From the NCBI GenBank assembly GCA_003116995.1, contig BDSL01000021.1, positions 372,001-436,000 on the forward strand: a stretch of DNA of 64,000 bases, read 5' to 3'. Positions 46,501 to 58,526 of this stretch are shown here, piece after piece. Origin of the DNA: Yamagishiella unicocca. Its lineage: Eukaryota > Chlorophyta > Chlorophyceae > Chlamydomonadales > Volvocaceae. The position numbers were made by a program, and so were the translations under genes. Each line of letters begins with the position of its first letter. Position 1 is the first letter of the stretch. Under the pieces are notes generated by a model. That model worked only from the letters and a program-made list of their open reading frames with translations, searched no databases and had not been told where the DNA came from.

Positions 46501-49163
46501 TAGCTGCTGGCGGCGGCCAGAGCAGCGAACCTGACGGCGCAGCGGCTGCCACCGTTGCGGCAAGGAAGCGCAGCGCTCCCGACGGTGACGAGGATGCTCC
46601 GCAGCCGTCGAAAAAGGAGCGGGTCAGGAAGAACGGGGTCGAAGAGACGCGGGGGGGCAGCCGGGGAGCTGATGGGGGCAGCCATGCGGACAAGCCCTCA
46701 GCGGCGCCCTCCGGGAACAAACCTGCCGGGCCTCCTCGACCGCAGCAGCAACAACAACATGAACAGCAACGGCAGCCCACGTCAACGCCGCCGACGGCAC
46801 AAGCTCCGTCGCCCTCACCTCATCAGCCTCCAGCAGCATCTCTACCGTCACTGGCACAACAACAGCAACAACAGCAACAAAAGCAACAACAGCAGCAACC
46901 GCAACAAAAGCAACAAAAGCAACAAAAGCGGCGGCAACAGGACCCAGGCCAACAGCAGCAGCCCAATAGCGAGCTCCCCAGCCAAACGCAGCCAGCAGCC
47001 AGAACTGCCCAACTGCCGTCCAAGCCGCCCAAGGCACCGGCTGGGAAAGCCGCCACTGCCAACGTTGTAACGGCAACGGCGGAAGCAGTTTCTTCGGCAG
47101 CGCCCAGCGCCTCCAAGCCAGGCGCAAAGCCACCCCTGCCGCCCAAGCCATCAACCAACCCCGCAGCCGCCCCCACTTCCAGCGCGCCCTCGACCTCTCC
47201 GACCCCTGTCAGGAGGGCGGTGGACGCCCAGGCACCGTCGGCTGGGCCTCCTATCGCCGACCAGCCGCCCTCGGCAACCGCCTCGGCAGGTTCAGGGCCG
47301 AATGTAGGAGCAGCAGCAGCGAATGCAGAAACGGGACGAGTCGGGACAAAAACAAAAGCGGGAGCAAAGCCAGCAAAGGAGCCAAGTAGCGCTCTTCATG
47401 GGAGGGCTCGTGCCAATGACAAAAAGTCAACGTCGCCAACAGCACCTGTGCTCCGATCCTCCAGTCCGAGCCCGACCGGGAGGGCCGCGCAACGGCAGCC
47501 TCCGGCGTCCCGACCCTCGGGTCGCAAGTCTTCGCCGGCGTCAGCCGGCGGCCGAGCGGCTGGCTCTGCGGCCGGTTTGGGTGCTGGGGGAAGCGCCGTT
47601 GGCGGCAGTGGGGGTGGCGATGATTCTGAGAGCATTGGGGTGTCGGCCGGGGCTCAAACGAAGGGTTCCGGCAAAGCAGGAGGAGGAACTGCAGCTGGGG
47701 ATCTGGCTGCGGGCCCCACGAGCCGGGTCAGGTGGCCAGGGAGCAAGCTTATGTTGGCGGACCAGGTGAGTGGGCGGGAGGGTTGGTTCTAAAGATGTGA
47801 AGGAGAAGCCGGAAGGCTACGGTGGGCGGATGGGTGGGTGGATGGGCGAAACCAGCAGCCACAGGGCCCGGGGTCTCGTGTGGGCCCCTGCCAGCTGCTG
47901 GGGTTCGCAACCAGGGACGTATCTGGCGGTCGGCCGGTGGTGGACGGGTTCTGACGGCCCGAGCACGACGGTACACATGTGGCCTAACGGCCAACCGCTC
48001 GCAGAGGCGCTGCGCGCTGGTTACATCCCTAACCCTGTTGACACGACTGACGGCCCGCTTCTTCCCGCACGCCCGCGCCCGTCCCGTTCCGTCCTCCGAC
48101 CGCCGCAACCGACCTCAGATCGCCGGCCTGGTCTCGGCCCCCGCCGCCATACCGCTGCCCTGCCCGCGCTGCGACGCCCACGTGGCGGCGCTGGAGGCCC
48201 TGGCGGCGGAGCGGGGTGGCGGAGCACGGGAGGGCTCCGTGCAGCTGCAGCTGCCGCCACCCGCGGGCGACAGCGACGACGAGGACCACCTGCAGGTGTG
48301 TTCGGCACTGGGCCTCGGGAGCGCAGCTGCGCACCGCCAGCGGGCGGGAGACGCCTGCATGTTTACATAAAGCGTGATGAACCGCCGACTGATGTGTTCG
48401 GCGCCTGACGGTTTGCATTAGTGAAGTGGGAAGGGAGCGTACACGCCGCGTCCTTGTGGTCGATGGGGCTCGTGGACAGCTACTCCTCCCTGGCACTGCG
48501 GCGTGCCACACACACACGCCTTCCCCTCCTCACCCCTTCCTGGCCCTCCCTTCGCCCCTGGCCCCCCACGCACACACGCAGCACTTCCTGTCACACCCGC
48601 AGCCCCCCCCGCCCCAACTCGCGGGCCTCGCGACCTCGCCGTCGCCTCCGTTGGAGCTGCCGATCGAGGACGCGCACATGACGGACGTGGACGCAGAGCC
48701 AGTGGGCACCGATGCCACTGCTGCTGCTGCTGCTGCTCCTGTCGCTGCTGCTGCGGTTGCCCCGCCAACTCTCGCGGGCAGCCTGGGGGCTCTCTGCGAT
48801 ACCATGCACGACGTCAGCAACGTGGTTGAGTCGATGTCGCTGCAGCCCTCGCCTGAAATGGCGACTACCAACGCACCAACGGCGCCGGAACCTCCCGCCC
48901 AGGAGGGGGCGGGCGCCTCCGGTACCTCGGACGCCGCCCGAGGTGGCGTTGACAGCAGCTGGGAGGATGCGGACGACAGCGACGGCGCCTTTAAGTTCAT
49001 TGACGAGGGCCAATACCGCATTGTGCTGCCTCCGCCTGAGCGGCTGGCAGCGTATGAGGCCCTGGGGAGGGGCCGCGGAGCAGCGGCGACGGCGGCGACG
49101 GCGGCGGCGGCAGGGACGTCGGCAGCTGCAGCACCGACGGAGGCGCCGGTGCCCGTGGCCTGA
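43579..49163 (+). CDS. Large Gln/Ala/Pro-rich probable nuclear protein with a Tudor-like module
   Basis: Exons: 43579-43602, 43681-43771, 44264-44448, 44810-45046, 45443-about 46199, 46279-47765, 48005-48295, 48582-49163; phases agree, giving about 1,217 aa. The first exon has only eight codons (MAKSSADI). The folded N-terminal part (about residues 1-215) has a conserved look: CEGKRATCVGG, then KVMLISEWVLEHCLQ, then GTRLLVFWWDME, a GRSWWPATNVAKY motif and FSARVVRYDPKRVTLHVLYEY, which resembles Tudor/PWWP-type chromatin readers. This is inference from pattern. The remaining 1,000 residues are low complexity: Gln runs, Pro/Ala stretches and basic patches (KKKAQEKQQ, PSKKERVRK) that may be nuclear localisation signals. 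Near the end, a CPRCDAHVAALEALAAE segment and an acidic DSDDEDH run stand out. The exon 5 donor is not certain. Confidence 0.7.
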
Positions 49164-50727
49164 TTTTAGCCGCCAAAAGGTGTTCATTGTTTGCGGCAGG
49201 GCAGTAGTCAGCAGGGCTATATTGACTCAGATAGGTAGGCGGCAGGGGGAAAAGCTTTTTGGATGATGCGGTGGCGGTATTGTGACGGCGGCCATGCACT
49301 TGCAGCTTAGGGGCCGTGCGCTGTAGGGACGGACGTAAGCAGGTGATGACAGGAGGTGCTGCTCCCGTTACCGGTAGCGTCCAGGGAGGACTCCTCATAC
49401 ATGCTGGGGAACCGATCCCATGGTGTTGAGAGAGGGCGCGAACGTACCATTTTACCGATGTGTGGTAGTTGTGTGGCGACCAACAATTCAGGGACCGATG
49501 GCGCCGGTTTGCTCAACAAGATTAGCTCAAGCACTGCCGTAGCAGCTTACCGCAGTTGCAGCTCAATAGGTTAGGCGTATAGGTCGTATGGAGCTCCCAA
49601 CTGGTGAGGGCGAGCAAGGGGCTGAAGCTGCATGGAGGGTGGTCCTCGCCGCCGCCCACACAGCTGCCGCTCGGCTTCACCCTGTGCTCGCATGTATTAT
49701 ACCAATGATTTCGTTGAGCGCAACAGCTTATAACTGACGTCTTAAAACTCCGCTGCCTCAAATAAGGCTCGCAACTTATATATCCGTAACTATCTCTTTC
49801 GTTGCTCGGGGCATGTCCACACCCGGGCGCGCCGCACGCCGATGCCGTACGAATTTGGCCGTTGGCGCGCGCACTAGCGAAAGCATGGGTACTACACAAC
49901 CGCTCTCGTTCAACACCGTACCGTCTACCGGCGTTCAACCTACCATAACCGTCCACCGTCAGCTGCGGCGCTCACCTCCAATCTTTACTTTCACCTGCGA
50001 CTCTTTCACATCACAGCATGCAGGGTGCGTATACGACCTATAAATTTACGTATCTATCAAACAGGTACCTCCTGGTTCTCTATACTCGCGCCGATCTGTC
50101 GGATCCGAGATTCGGAAGGCCGCGTGACCGGGTTTCGGACGGTTGGAGAACTGAGCAAAGGAAACAAAACGAAAACGAAGCCAACGGAAAACGCGCCAAT
50201 TCACGTACACGATGCTCAAACCATCAACAGTGGCAACAGCAGCGGCTTCCCCTAGCCCTCCTCGAATGACCGGTTGTGCCTCGGGTTGTGCCCGCTGCCC
50301 AAACCCAACAAAATAACTTCCCCCCAACACACACAGCTTCCCCTCCTCAAAACACACACAGCGCCCTGGCGGAGTCGCATGGGCGTAGCCGCATGGCAGA
50401 CGAGTCCGTTCAATGGAACGCAATGAAGCTTAGCCACCGCCACCATCACCACCACACACTCGCAAGACTTCGGCGTCGTCCCCCTGAAATGAAGACGCGC
50501 TTGCAGCCCGTAACCAGCCAACAATGATCACGTAACCCGAGCAAGCAGGGGCAACTGCTGCTGTAGTGAAGTAGAACAACCACCAACAACGTCCTCGCGT
50601 CCAAACCGACCATACCTGTCAACACCGTCTCGTCTCACCCCACCGCAGCTGGAACGAAACCCTCACAGCACCTCCACTTGCTGTGGCCAGTATACTGCCA
50701 GGGGGCTGCAAGGCCCTGAGGCCTGCG

Positions 50728-50762
50728 TCTGTGTGTCTGTCTGTCTGTCTGTCTGTCTGTTT
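50728..50762. repeat. (CTGT)n microsatellite
   Basis: About seven tandem CTGT tetranucleotides in a gene-free region. Confidence 0.95.
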
Positions 50763-51582
50763 GGAAGTGTTTTGGGAGTTAATGTGCGCCCGCGTGCGCT
50801 CCGCAGCGACGCCCATGGGAGCGGATCTCTTCAGGATTATAGAAATACGTAGTGTAAAAAACAACTCGCCATCCTCAAATGCCCGTAAGTGGATGACGCC
50901 GACCCCGAATGCCAGTCCCCAACAGCGAATAGGTGTCACGGCGGAAGACCAGGATACCGATAATGCCTCCGAGCCAGGACAACTACTCCAGCATACAATC
51001 GCCCAAATAAATAATGCGCTTCGCCCTCACTCTCATTATGCACAATGCGCGCAGCAATGAGGAGCTGCGGTCAGGCTGGCGCCCCACGCCGTCGCAAACC
51101 CCAGCCAACCTACGGGTTTCCTCTCAACCGCCCTAGCCGACAGCATCGTGCCACATACACATCCCTTTCGACCCTTTCCACCCACCACACCAGACACCAA
51201 ACACCGCCCCGATCCCCCCCAATCCGTCCGCTTTTGGTGGCTCCTCGCGACTCTTTAGGGTGTTATGAACAAAAGCCACCCCCCATCAATTGTTTCGTGA
51301 CGTGTAGCATGCGCACCCAGCACAACCCTAACCGTTCACGTGTGCCCTTTTTTTGCTTTATCTGGGTTGTGCGACACGCTTTCACCACCCACCCACCACA
51401 CCAGACACCGCCCCGAGGCGCACCTCCCTAGCCAGGCCGGCCCCTAGTACCCTCCAACAACAATACGCAGCCTCGCAGCCAATAGCCACCCGCTCCATTG
51501 CCAACACAGCGCACCGCCTTACGTCCCCACCACCGCCGCCACCGCCACCACCACCACCACCATCACGAACTCCGGATCAATC

Positions 51583-51587
51583 TTACA
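51583..51587 (-). terminator. Candidate TGTAA poly(A) signal of the LRR gene
   Basis: TTACA on the plus strand, TGTAA on the minus strand, about 630 bases after the LRR stop codon. It is the nearest such motif I noticed on that strand. Confidence 0.3.
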
Positions 51588-52216
51588 AACGCCGGCTGCG
51601 GAGTCGCGTCCTTCACGGAACGTAAGCTCTAAGCTCATAAACAAAACGCACGAAATGTCCCTCACATCCTACGCCAATGAGCAGCATGTACTCAAAGCTG
51701 TCGGATCGCTGCGCCCGCACCCTACCCTACCCGACCCACCCGGCAACCTAGCCGAGTCGCGCGGAATGATTCGGCGCCCACGCCGCCATTGGTCCACATC
51801 GCGCTGCGGCGCTTGTTGGCCGATGCACTCGGCACACACAGCCGCACGCCCCCAGTCTGTCCGGCGCCGTCCAGCGCGGCGCCGGGCTCTGTCCAGTCGC
51901 GCGCCATCGCTGCCAGCACTTTTGGTGTGTTCCCACACACCCCCTCCGCCCGTCCTGTCGTCGCTCAGTCCAGCAGTAGCCGATGCCAATGCCCCCGCCG
52001 GCGCCGCCGCACTGGAGCGCGCGCACACATTGGCAATGAGGCCCCCGCCGCCGCCAGCAGCGGCGGCGCTCCAATGGCTCATCCAGCTGCCAGGAACTTA
52101 CACCCTTCCTTCACGGCGCACGGCACCACGCGCGGCACGGTCTGCACTACGCAGCTCCGAAACCAAGGCGCCGAGGAAGCCTCAGCGGCGCTCCATTACT
52201 TGGGCCAGTTCGTTCG

Positions 52217-55200
52217 TCACCTCCCATGGAACCGGTCTCCGACTCGACACCTTTCTGCCGGCTCTGTGAGTGTATCTGAGCCCGTCGCACCCACGTCCTC
52301 ACCGCTTCGCCCTCCGCTGCTGCCCGCTGAGCTCGTGTTCCGAACCGACACGGTGATCGAGTTCGTGGCTGTGGCGCCCGAAATGCCCGCCACGTCGACA
52401 CCCCGCCGCGAGCCAGCCATGTCAGCCATGTTGGACAGGGTCCTGGCCGCCGAGCAGGGGTCGTCGGCGCCGTACCACTGTCGTACACCGAGGCAGACTT
52501 CATAACCGTTGGGCATGAGGATGACTGCGTCCGGAGGCTGCGGGAGGTTCCACGCCGCGTCCCGCAGAGACCGACGGCTGGCGCGGGCGGCGCCGGAGGG
52601 TGAGGCGGGCAAGGAGCGGTTGCGGTCATCTGGCGGTGGCGTGGGCTCAGCACCGCCTAGCGGTCCCGACGCGCCTGCCTCCGCCGCCGCCACAACCATT
52701 GCGGCCGCCGGGTCGGCTGCGTCGTCGTCATCGATCAAAAGTGCCGCCGGAGCCGCCACTCCCTCCGGCGCATGGACGGGCTCGGACGAGCCGTCAGCTG
52801 GAAGCGCTTCGCCATCACCTTCTCCGGCCACCGCCGCCGCGGGTAATATGGGCACCATCGGATCGGTCAAATCGGTCATTGGCAGCACGGCCGGATCTGC
52901 CGCTCCAACAACCACCTCAGCCACGCCAGCGCCGTCGGCGCCACCATGGCCGCCGCCTCCCCGCCCCTCTTCCACCGGTCCCGCCGCCCCGTCGGACTGC
53001 GACACATCCTGCCGGTGCCGGCGCCGCGCCTGGTATCCCGCGGGTCCGGTCATCTCCATCGTCCACTTCATCCACCCGTCCGGCCCGAACTCCACCGTGT
53101 ACAGCGGCACCGCCTGTGCGGGACCACCGGGGTAGCGGCGGCGACCGGCTCGGGCCCGGCGGGCCCGATGAGCTGCTGCGGCCTCTGCGCCGCTGCCCCC
53201 CTCCAGGGCGGAGGATGAGGAGGGGGCTCCTCGGCCCTCCCCCCCGCGCGCCGCGCTGTTGCGGCCGCCCCTGCACTCCCGCACCCTCCGCAGCACCAGC
53301 ACTGTGGCGGTAAGCCCCAGGACGGACGCAAACGCCGCCATCACGCCTGCAGCATGTCGTCAGGGAGGTTGGGAGGCCTTAGAAGGGTCAGGAAGGCTTC
53401 AGAAGGGTCAGGAGGGCTTCAGAAGGGTCAGAAGGGTCAGGGAGGTGGCTGCTATGGCTGCCTCGCTGGCAACTGCTGCTGCTGCTGCCCTGCTGCTACT
53501 GCCGCCACAACAAGAACACTCGCAACGCCACCCCGAGGTCGCCGCCGCCACGACCGGTGTGGGCGTCTCCCAAGGTCCTCGGTCCCCGGGCTTCTTCGCC
53601 GCCCCGCCTCACCCTGGAACACGCCCTGAAGGCCTCGTGCGCCGCCGTCGCAGTCATCGGGGCGGCAGCGCTGGTCTACGTGGGAGCCGTCCGTACGCGC
53701 GATAGCCAGGCCGCGGAAGACGGTGGTGGAGCCGCACAGCCTTCAGCGGTGAGGGGGTGGGGGTAGAGGTGCGTGGGCAAGGATGAGGGTAGGGTTGGAG
53801 GGAGGGGGCCGATGATATCATGCGGTTCGGCGCGCTATGTAGGGCGCAGCAACCAAGACCGTGATCATGACGGAGACCAGCGCGTGCGTGTGTTGCCCGC
53901 AGGTAATGCCCGCGCGATGCCCCTCCGTTAGGCACCCTCATTCAGGCGCTTGGTCCGAAGCCCCATCCCCGCCCCCAAAACACTCCTTCACCCACACCCA
54001 CACGCTCTGGAGCCCGCCGCTTGCGTCACCTGAAGGACCCCACCCGACCCGACCTCGACTCATGTTATGTGAACACGAACACGACCACCACCACCACCAC
54101 CACAGCCATCTCTTTCGCCGCTCACCCCTAACCTCCTTAAGCTCACCTGCACACACCCCGGACGTCCAGCGTGTGCAACTGAGCCATGACCTCCCAGGAG
54201 GTGGGCAGGGTGCCCGTCAGCTCGCCGTTACCCGCCAGATTGAGCACCCGCAGACGGCTCAGGCCAGCCAGGCCCGGCGGGAGGGCTCCTGTGGGTGAGG
54301 AGGGCGAGGGGTAATTTAGGCGCCACAAGCTAGTCAGTCGACACCAGGCGGCGGGTTGGGTCGGGTTGAGTTGAGCGGGCGAGGGGGAGCCCGCGGGGAG
54401 AGCGAGCGGCAACATAGGAGGGCGGCGGCGGAAGCGCACGCAGGGTGGTTAAGGCCGCTTGCTGGGTAGCGAAACGTAAGCCATGTTCTCCTAATGTACG
54501 CGCGCACGCGCTCATGAAACCGCTCAAAGTCCCAAAGCCCCAAGGCCCCAAAGCCCCAAAGCCCCTAGCAGCATCCGCCCCTCGTCCGCACCCAGAAGCC
54601 GGTTGAAGCTCAGATCCAGCACCTCCAGGGAGGGCAGCATTGACCAGTCGGAGGGCAGAGCGCCGGCCAGACCACAGGCGCTCATGTTCAGCACCTGGAC
54701 ACGAAGGTGAGGCAGGAGGAGGTGAGGCGGGGGGAGGTGAGGCGGGGGGGGGGTGAGGCGGGGGGAGGTATCTGTGTGTCGTGTGTTGTGCTGCGCTGCT
54801 ACCGATGTCGCGTGTTGCCGGGTAGGGTTAGCAGCACCGGACAGTATGTTGCTGTGTTGGGTGTGGCTGGGAAGTATCGTGTCGTGCAGCCGAGTGTTCC
54901 TCAGCTCGGAGTCAGCTCACCGTGAGGCTGGGCCAAGCCGGTGCCATAGCAGCAAGCGGCAGGCCGCCCCCCAGGCCTTCGTTTCCGGACAGGTCCAGTG
55001 ACTTGAGTGCTGACAGTTTGGTTGCCACGGCGGGCAGCGCGCCACCGAGAGGTGGGAAGGGGCACATCGACTGACCAGGCGGGCAGCTGAGGTCACTGGG
55101 GGAGGGAAGGGGAGGCGAGGCGAGAGGTGGGGGCAAGGATACACACGTGTCGGTTGGGGTTGGGGTGATGGCAGTAGATAATTTAAGGTGGGCTAAACGA

Positions 55201-56493
55201 TGGCTCAGCGCATGGAGCGGGAGCTGGGAGGTGGGTTGCTGTGGCGAGGCAGGGCAAGGAGGGGTGCGATCAAGGCGGCTGCAGCTGCGGGTCCGGCGCC
55301 ACGGGCGCCCATCCGCGGACCCGTCGAGTACCACCTAATTACCCCGGACATCGAGGGGCTGGGACTCAGAAACAAAAGGTGCAGAGCTGGGGCGCGAGGT
55401 CCATTGGTCTGGCGACTGCCCACATCGCACCTACTGCCTGCCCCTACCCTCAACACCGCCCACCGCCAACACCATCACCATCGCCATCACCGCCACCGTC
55501 CCCGACACCGCAGCTGACGATGACCCCTGCGCCCACCGCCGAACTTACACGGCTACGATGCGGCCCCGAGCGCACGACAGCCACCTCCAGGCGCATGGCG
55601 GGAGCGGCACGCTAAGTACCTCGTCCGAGGCCGTCATGTCGCCATATTCAACATATGACTTGCCGCTGGCATCCGTATAAACGCCGCCCTTGTCGTTGTC
55701 AAGCAAGTTCGAGGAATCTGGCTGGGAGCCACAAAAACCCGGAGCTAGGTCTGACACCGTCGAGGCCCCATGGCCCACCGGCTGGCAGGGGTCATCGCCT
55801 GGCGTCAGAGCGTTGACCAAGAGCACGTTGGCGGCATAGTCGCGCCGTAGAAGCGACGACAGGAGTTCGCGTGCCGCCACAACTGCGGGGTCGGGTTGGA
55901 CGGCAGCGGTAGTGTGAGACATTATTTAGTGTTCATACGTCACTTTAGGGTCTTGGCTAACTGTTATTTGAATTGGCAGGGTTCTGGCTACCCCAGCAGT
56001 GGTCAGGACTAGTCCACGCTGCTGGCGCCGCTTGAGAAGTGTGTTGTTGTTGATGTATCTACGCTTTCGATGGAGCATTCGTGAGTAAAATGCAACAACA
56101 CCTCCAAGAACCTATCAAGCAGTGGAGGAGGAATGGAGTTGTCAAAGCCTCTCGGCAGTGTCGGTCCGAGTGTCGCAAGCAAGGACAACACCCCAACGTC
56201 ACAGCATAAGTTTTGATAGATGCAAGCGTGTAACCTTTTTCCACCGCGTGGTGCACACGCTTTCTGTACTTCGCCAAAGGGCACCGGAAAGGCCGCTGCT
56301 GGCATGATGAACCCGCTTGGGGGAAACCCTTGTAGCCCCTCGTCAGGAAATCACCTTCTTCAGGCGCTTGTCGAATCCACGCGGACGGAATTCCTGGAAC
56401 GGCCGGGCTGGACTGAGGCTGGGATTCGACGACAGTGAGATGTGCCAGCAAGCACGACGTAACAACAACAATAATTACTATACCAGCGTTCAT
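52217..56493 (-). CDS. LRR membrane protein without kinase domain, 6 exons
   Basis: Exons on the minus strand: 56493-56355, 55882-55549, 55095-54921, 54694-54592, 54288-54157, 53346-52217; all phases agree, giving 670 aa. Exon 1 encodes a clear signal peptide (MNAGIVIIVVVTSCLLAHL). Next comes an LRR N-cap with the usual helical start (VVAARELLSSLLRRDY), paired cysteines and PCAWRWLSCARGRIVAVDLS. The LRRs follow: LSALKSLDLSGNEGLGGGLP, LTVLNMSACGLAGALPSDW, LEVLDLSFNRLLGALPPGL and LRVLNLAGNGELTGTLP. A single membrane helix (VMAAFASVLGLTATVLVLRR, about 295-314) leads to a 350-residue cytosolic part, mostly Gly/Ala/Pro-rich and acidic, with one more ordered stretch (PDAVILMPNGYEVCLGVRQW). A receptor or co-receptor role is plausible. 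One more exon could hide between 54157 and 53346. Confidence 0.8.
53373..53452. repeat. AGAAGGGTCAGG minisatellite in an LRR-gene intron
   Basis: Five imperfect units built around CTTCAGAAGGGTCAGGAGGG, just upstream (in gene sense) of the acceptor of the last LRR-gene exon. Confidence 0.85.
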
Positions 56494-58526
56494 TTTGACA
56501 GTAGTAATTAGGAACTAACGCGATACTTTCCAGTGGCCCCGTAGTGTTAAGATTGCATATTCAGACAACTCCGAGACCAATATACTTGTACGACGGTAAG
56601 AGAGGCTTAGCAATATACTTGTTTACAACTAAGAGCTTCCACATACTTTTGTCCCCATGATGGGTGACAAGATGACGCCTCGGCGTATACACATACGACA
56701 GTATGCATCGTGCGGAAGGTGTTGAACTCCTTGGACTAACTTGCTCTACAAGCAGGCCGTTTTCAAGGAATGGTGTTTGGTTGAAGATATGCCTGCGATA
56801 TGGGAACCCGCGGACGCACAGCAGTTAAGAGTTATAGTGTGTCGGAGCACGGTGCTCCTCATACCGGTATGCGGCGTCACGAGCATGTGGCCCCGATGAA
56901 CAGTAGGCCAACTGCTATTTAATTGCGAAATAGCGATGAGAGTGTGAAACTCATGGCAAAAGCCCAAGGCCCTCGGGCAAGGCGCATACCGCCTACGTAC
57001 ATAAATAATCAGGTCTATATATGTTGCCGTTCCTAGGCTTACCCTGTTTGAGGTAATTTGCATCCAATAAGGCCTGCAATCGGTTTTTAGTCCTGGATTC
57101 ACCCACTACCGGTATCCATCATCATTTTTACTCACGTTGCTCCTAGAAGCATTCCACAGCCATGTCAAGTTCAGGCTAGATAAGATGTTTGTTGTTGACA
57201 CAAGGGAAGACAAAGTAGGTAAGGTGTAAGAAGCCAGCATGTAGGTGCCCAAACACTGCGCGGTGACAGCTGATAGGCCCACAAGTAACGTCCGTCCTAT
57301 TAAAACCAAACCGCGGTACGACATAGTGCGTGGAAAACACAGTGCGCGCCAGGTCAGCCCATGTCTGTATCCTGATGCGGCAGCCATGTTTGCCGTCCCT
57401 TTGGCCTAGTGCTAGGATCGACTAAGATTTGCACCATCATTGTCAGTTCTCACACGGCAATCAATTGGTACGGACCCTTCGTCATCACAACCTCGATAAG
57501 CTAGGACAGGATTGCGATGTTGTTGACTAATCCCGGCCATGGTCCTTCCATGGACAGCCATGGATTACAAAGATCGGCGTGGACGAGGCCGCAGCCAGCT
57601 GTTCCCACCACGGTGCATCACCAGGGACTGCCAGGGATCACCAGTCGCGATGGTGTGATGCTGCCAGTGCTGCCCTCCTTCATCCTTCGGTTCCGCAACG
57701 CTGTCACTACTATGCGACCACGAAGCGATGACGTTTCCACAGGACGACGAGAAAATAGTTTGTAAACTGGCGTGACACTGGTGAGCAGACAACAGCAGAC
57801 AGGACCTGTGTTTGCGCGTCCCGGCCTGTGGCAGGCTGCCCCGGCAAGCGCCTTTCAGCTCGTGACAACTCGCATCAGTCCTGGAGCCCAAGCAGCTCAG
57901 CCAGAGTAACGGTAGCCTAGAGCCCAGGGTCGGCCAGGAAGCCGTTTGAGTTCAACTACAGGGCCTGTAACCCGTGCAGCCCGGTCCCAGGCCCTATGCA
58001 ATCCCAGGCCATGACGTGTCTCAACTGGTGATCTGGGGATATGGTCTACATCCCACGTTCGCCTGCGCTGCTCCTCGCGTCTGTTTAACGTAACCACACA
58101 CGTCTACATGTGCCTTTCTGCGTTGCCAAATGACCACTCTGCGAAAAGCTTGTCCTGATCATGATGTTAATATTCGTAAGTATATACCAGGCCTGCTAAA
58201 AACTGTTGACAGTAGAGTCGTGCGTTTGCGTGTTTATTGCGAAGTTGAATTGGATCTGTGTTGGTACGGCTTGAATCCGTCCACGCCAGCAACCTCCCTA
58301 GACTGTCCCAAGCTACTGATTGTTTTTAATTACAGTATCGTTGCGTGGTCTGAACAAATTTGCTTGCAAACCGTTGATGCCGTCCTTTGATAGCGTTTAG
58401 TGTAGGGCAGCCAGGTGCTGAAATCAATTTCTGCCAGCAAGCAAAACGCTGGCACAGGAAGTGTCACAAGAAGCACAACATCAACTGTGCATGGGCCAGG
58501 TTAACAGCTTGGGCTGAAGTGGTCCG
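56494..58526. other. Divergent intergenic region of the LRR and VHL genes
   Basis: Two kilobases between divergent start codons. Apart from the weak candidate at 57106-57387, no exon is supported. The 56520-57100 part is AT-richer than its surroundings. Overlapping frames at 57517-57891 on both strands have no motif. Confidence 0.45.
57106..57387 (-). CDS. Possible small membrane protein or first exon
   Basis: A 93-codon minus-strand frame from ATG with two hydrophobic stretches (GLVLIGRTLLVGLSAVTAQ and LASYTLPTLSSLV) and two N-glycosylation sequons. A good donor (AACGTGAGT) near 57133 would make it an exon of a longer gene, but no matching second exon was found. No family recognised. Confidence 0.3.
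   Translation of the reverse strand: MAAASGYRHGLTWRALCFPRTMSYRGLVLIGRTLLVGLSAVTAQCLGTYMLASYTLPTLSSLVSTTNILSSLNLTWLWNASRSNVSKNDDGYR

Larger units (their letters stand above)
49164..52216. other. Gene-poor stretch
   Basis: Contains the 3' UTRs of the two flanking genes, which converge here. A frame at 50025-50255 (with RIRDSEGRVTGFRTVGELSK) looks somewhat protein-like but has no start, partner exons or domain that I can support. CA-rich and Pro-coding microsatellites are frequent (50320-50370, 51530-51560). A minus-strand TGTAA (TTACA at 51583-51587) may end the LRR gene. Confidence 0.4.

Noticed and set aside
45645..47150. Leu/Ala-rich minus-strand frames opposite the Gln-rich exons
   Set aside because: They are mirror images of CAG/GCA repeats, and the plus-strand reading is continuous with well-spliced exons.
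50025..50255. Protein-like plus-strand frame with RIRDSEGRVTGFRT
   Set aside because: No acceptable start, neighbouring exon or recognisable family; composition alone is not enough.
53557..53766. Plus-strand frame with a helix-like segment (AVAVIGAAALVYVGAV)
   Set aside because: It lies within an intron of the LRR gene on the other strand, has no ATG-led exon chain, and its flanks are repeats. A nested gene cannot be fully excluded.
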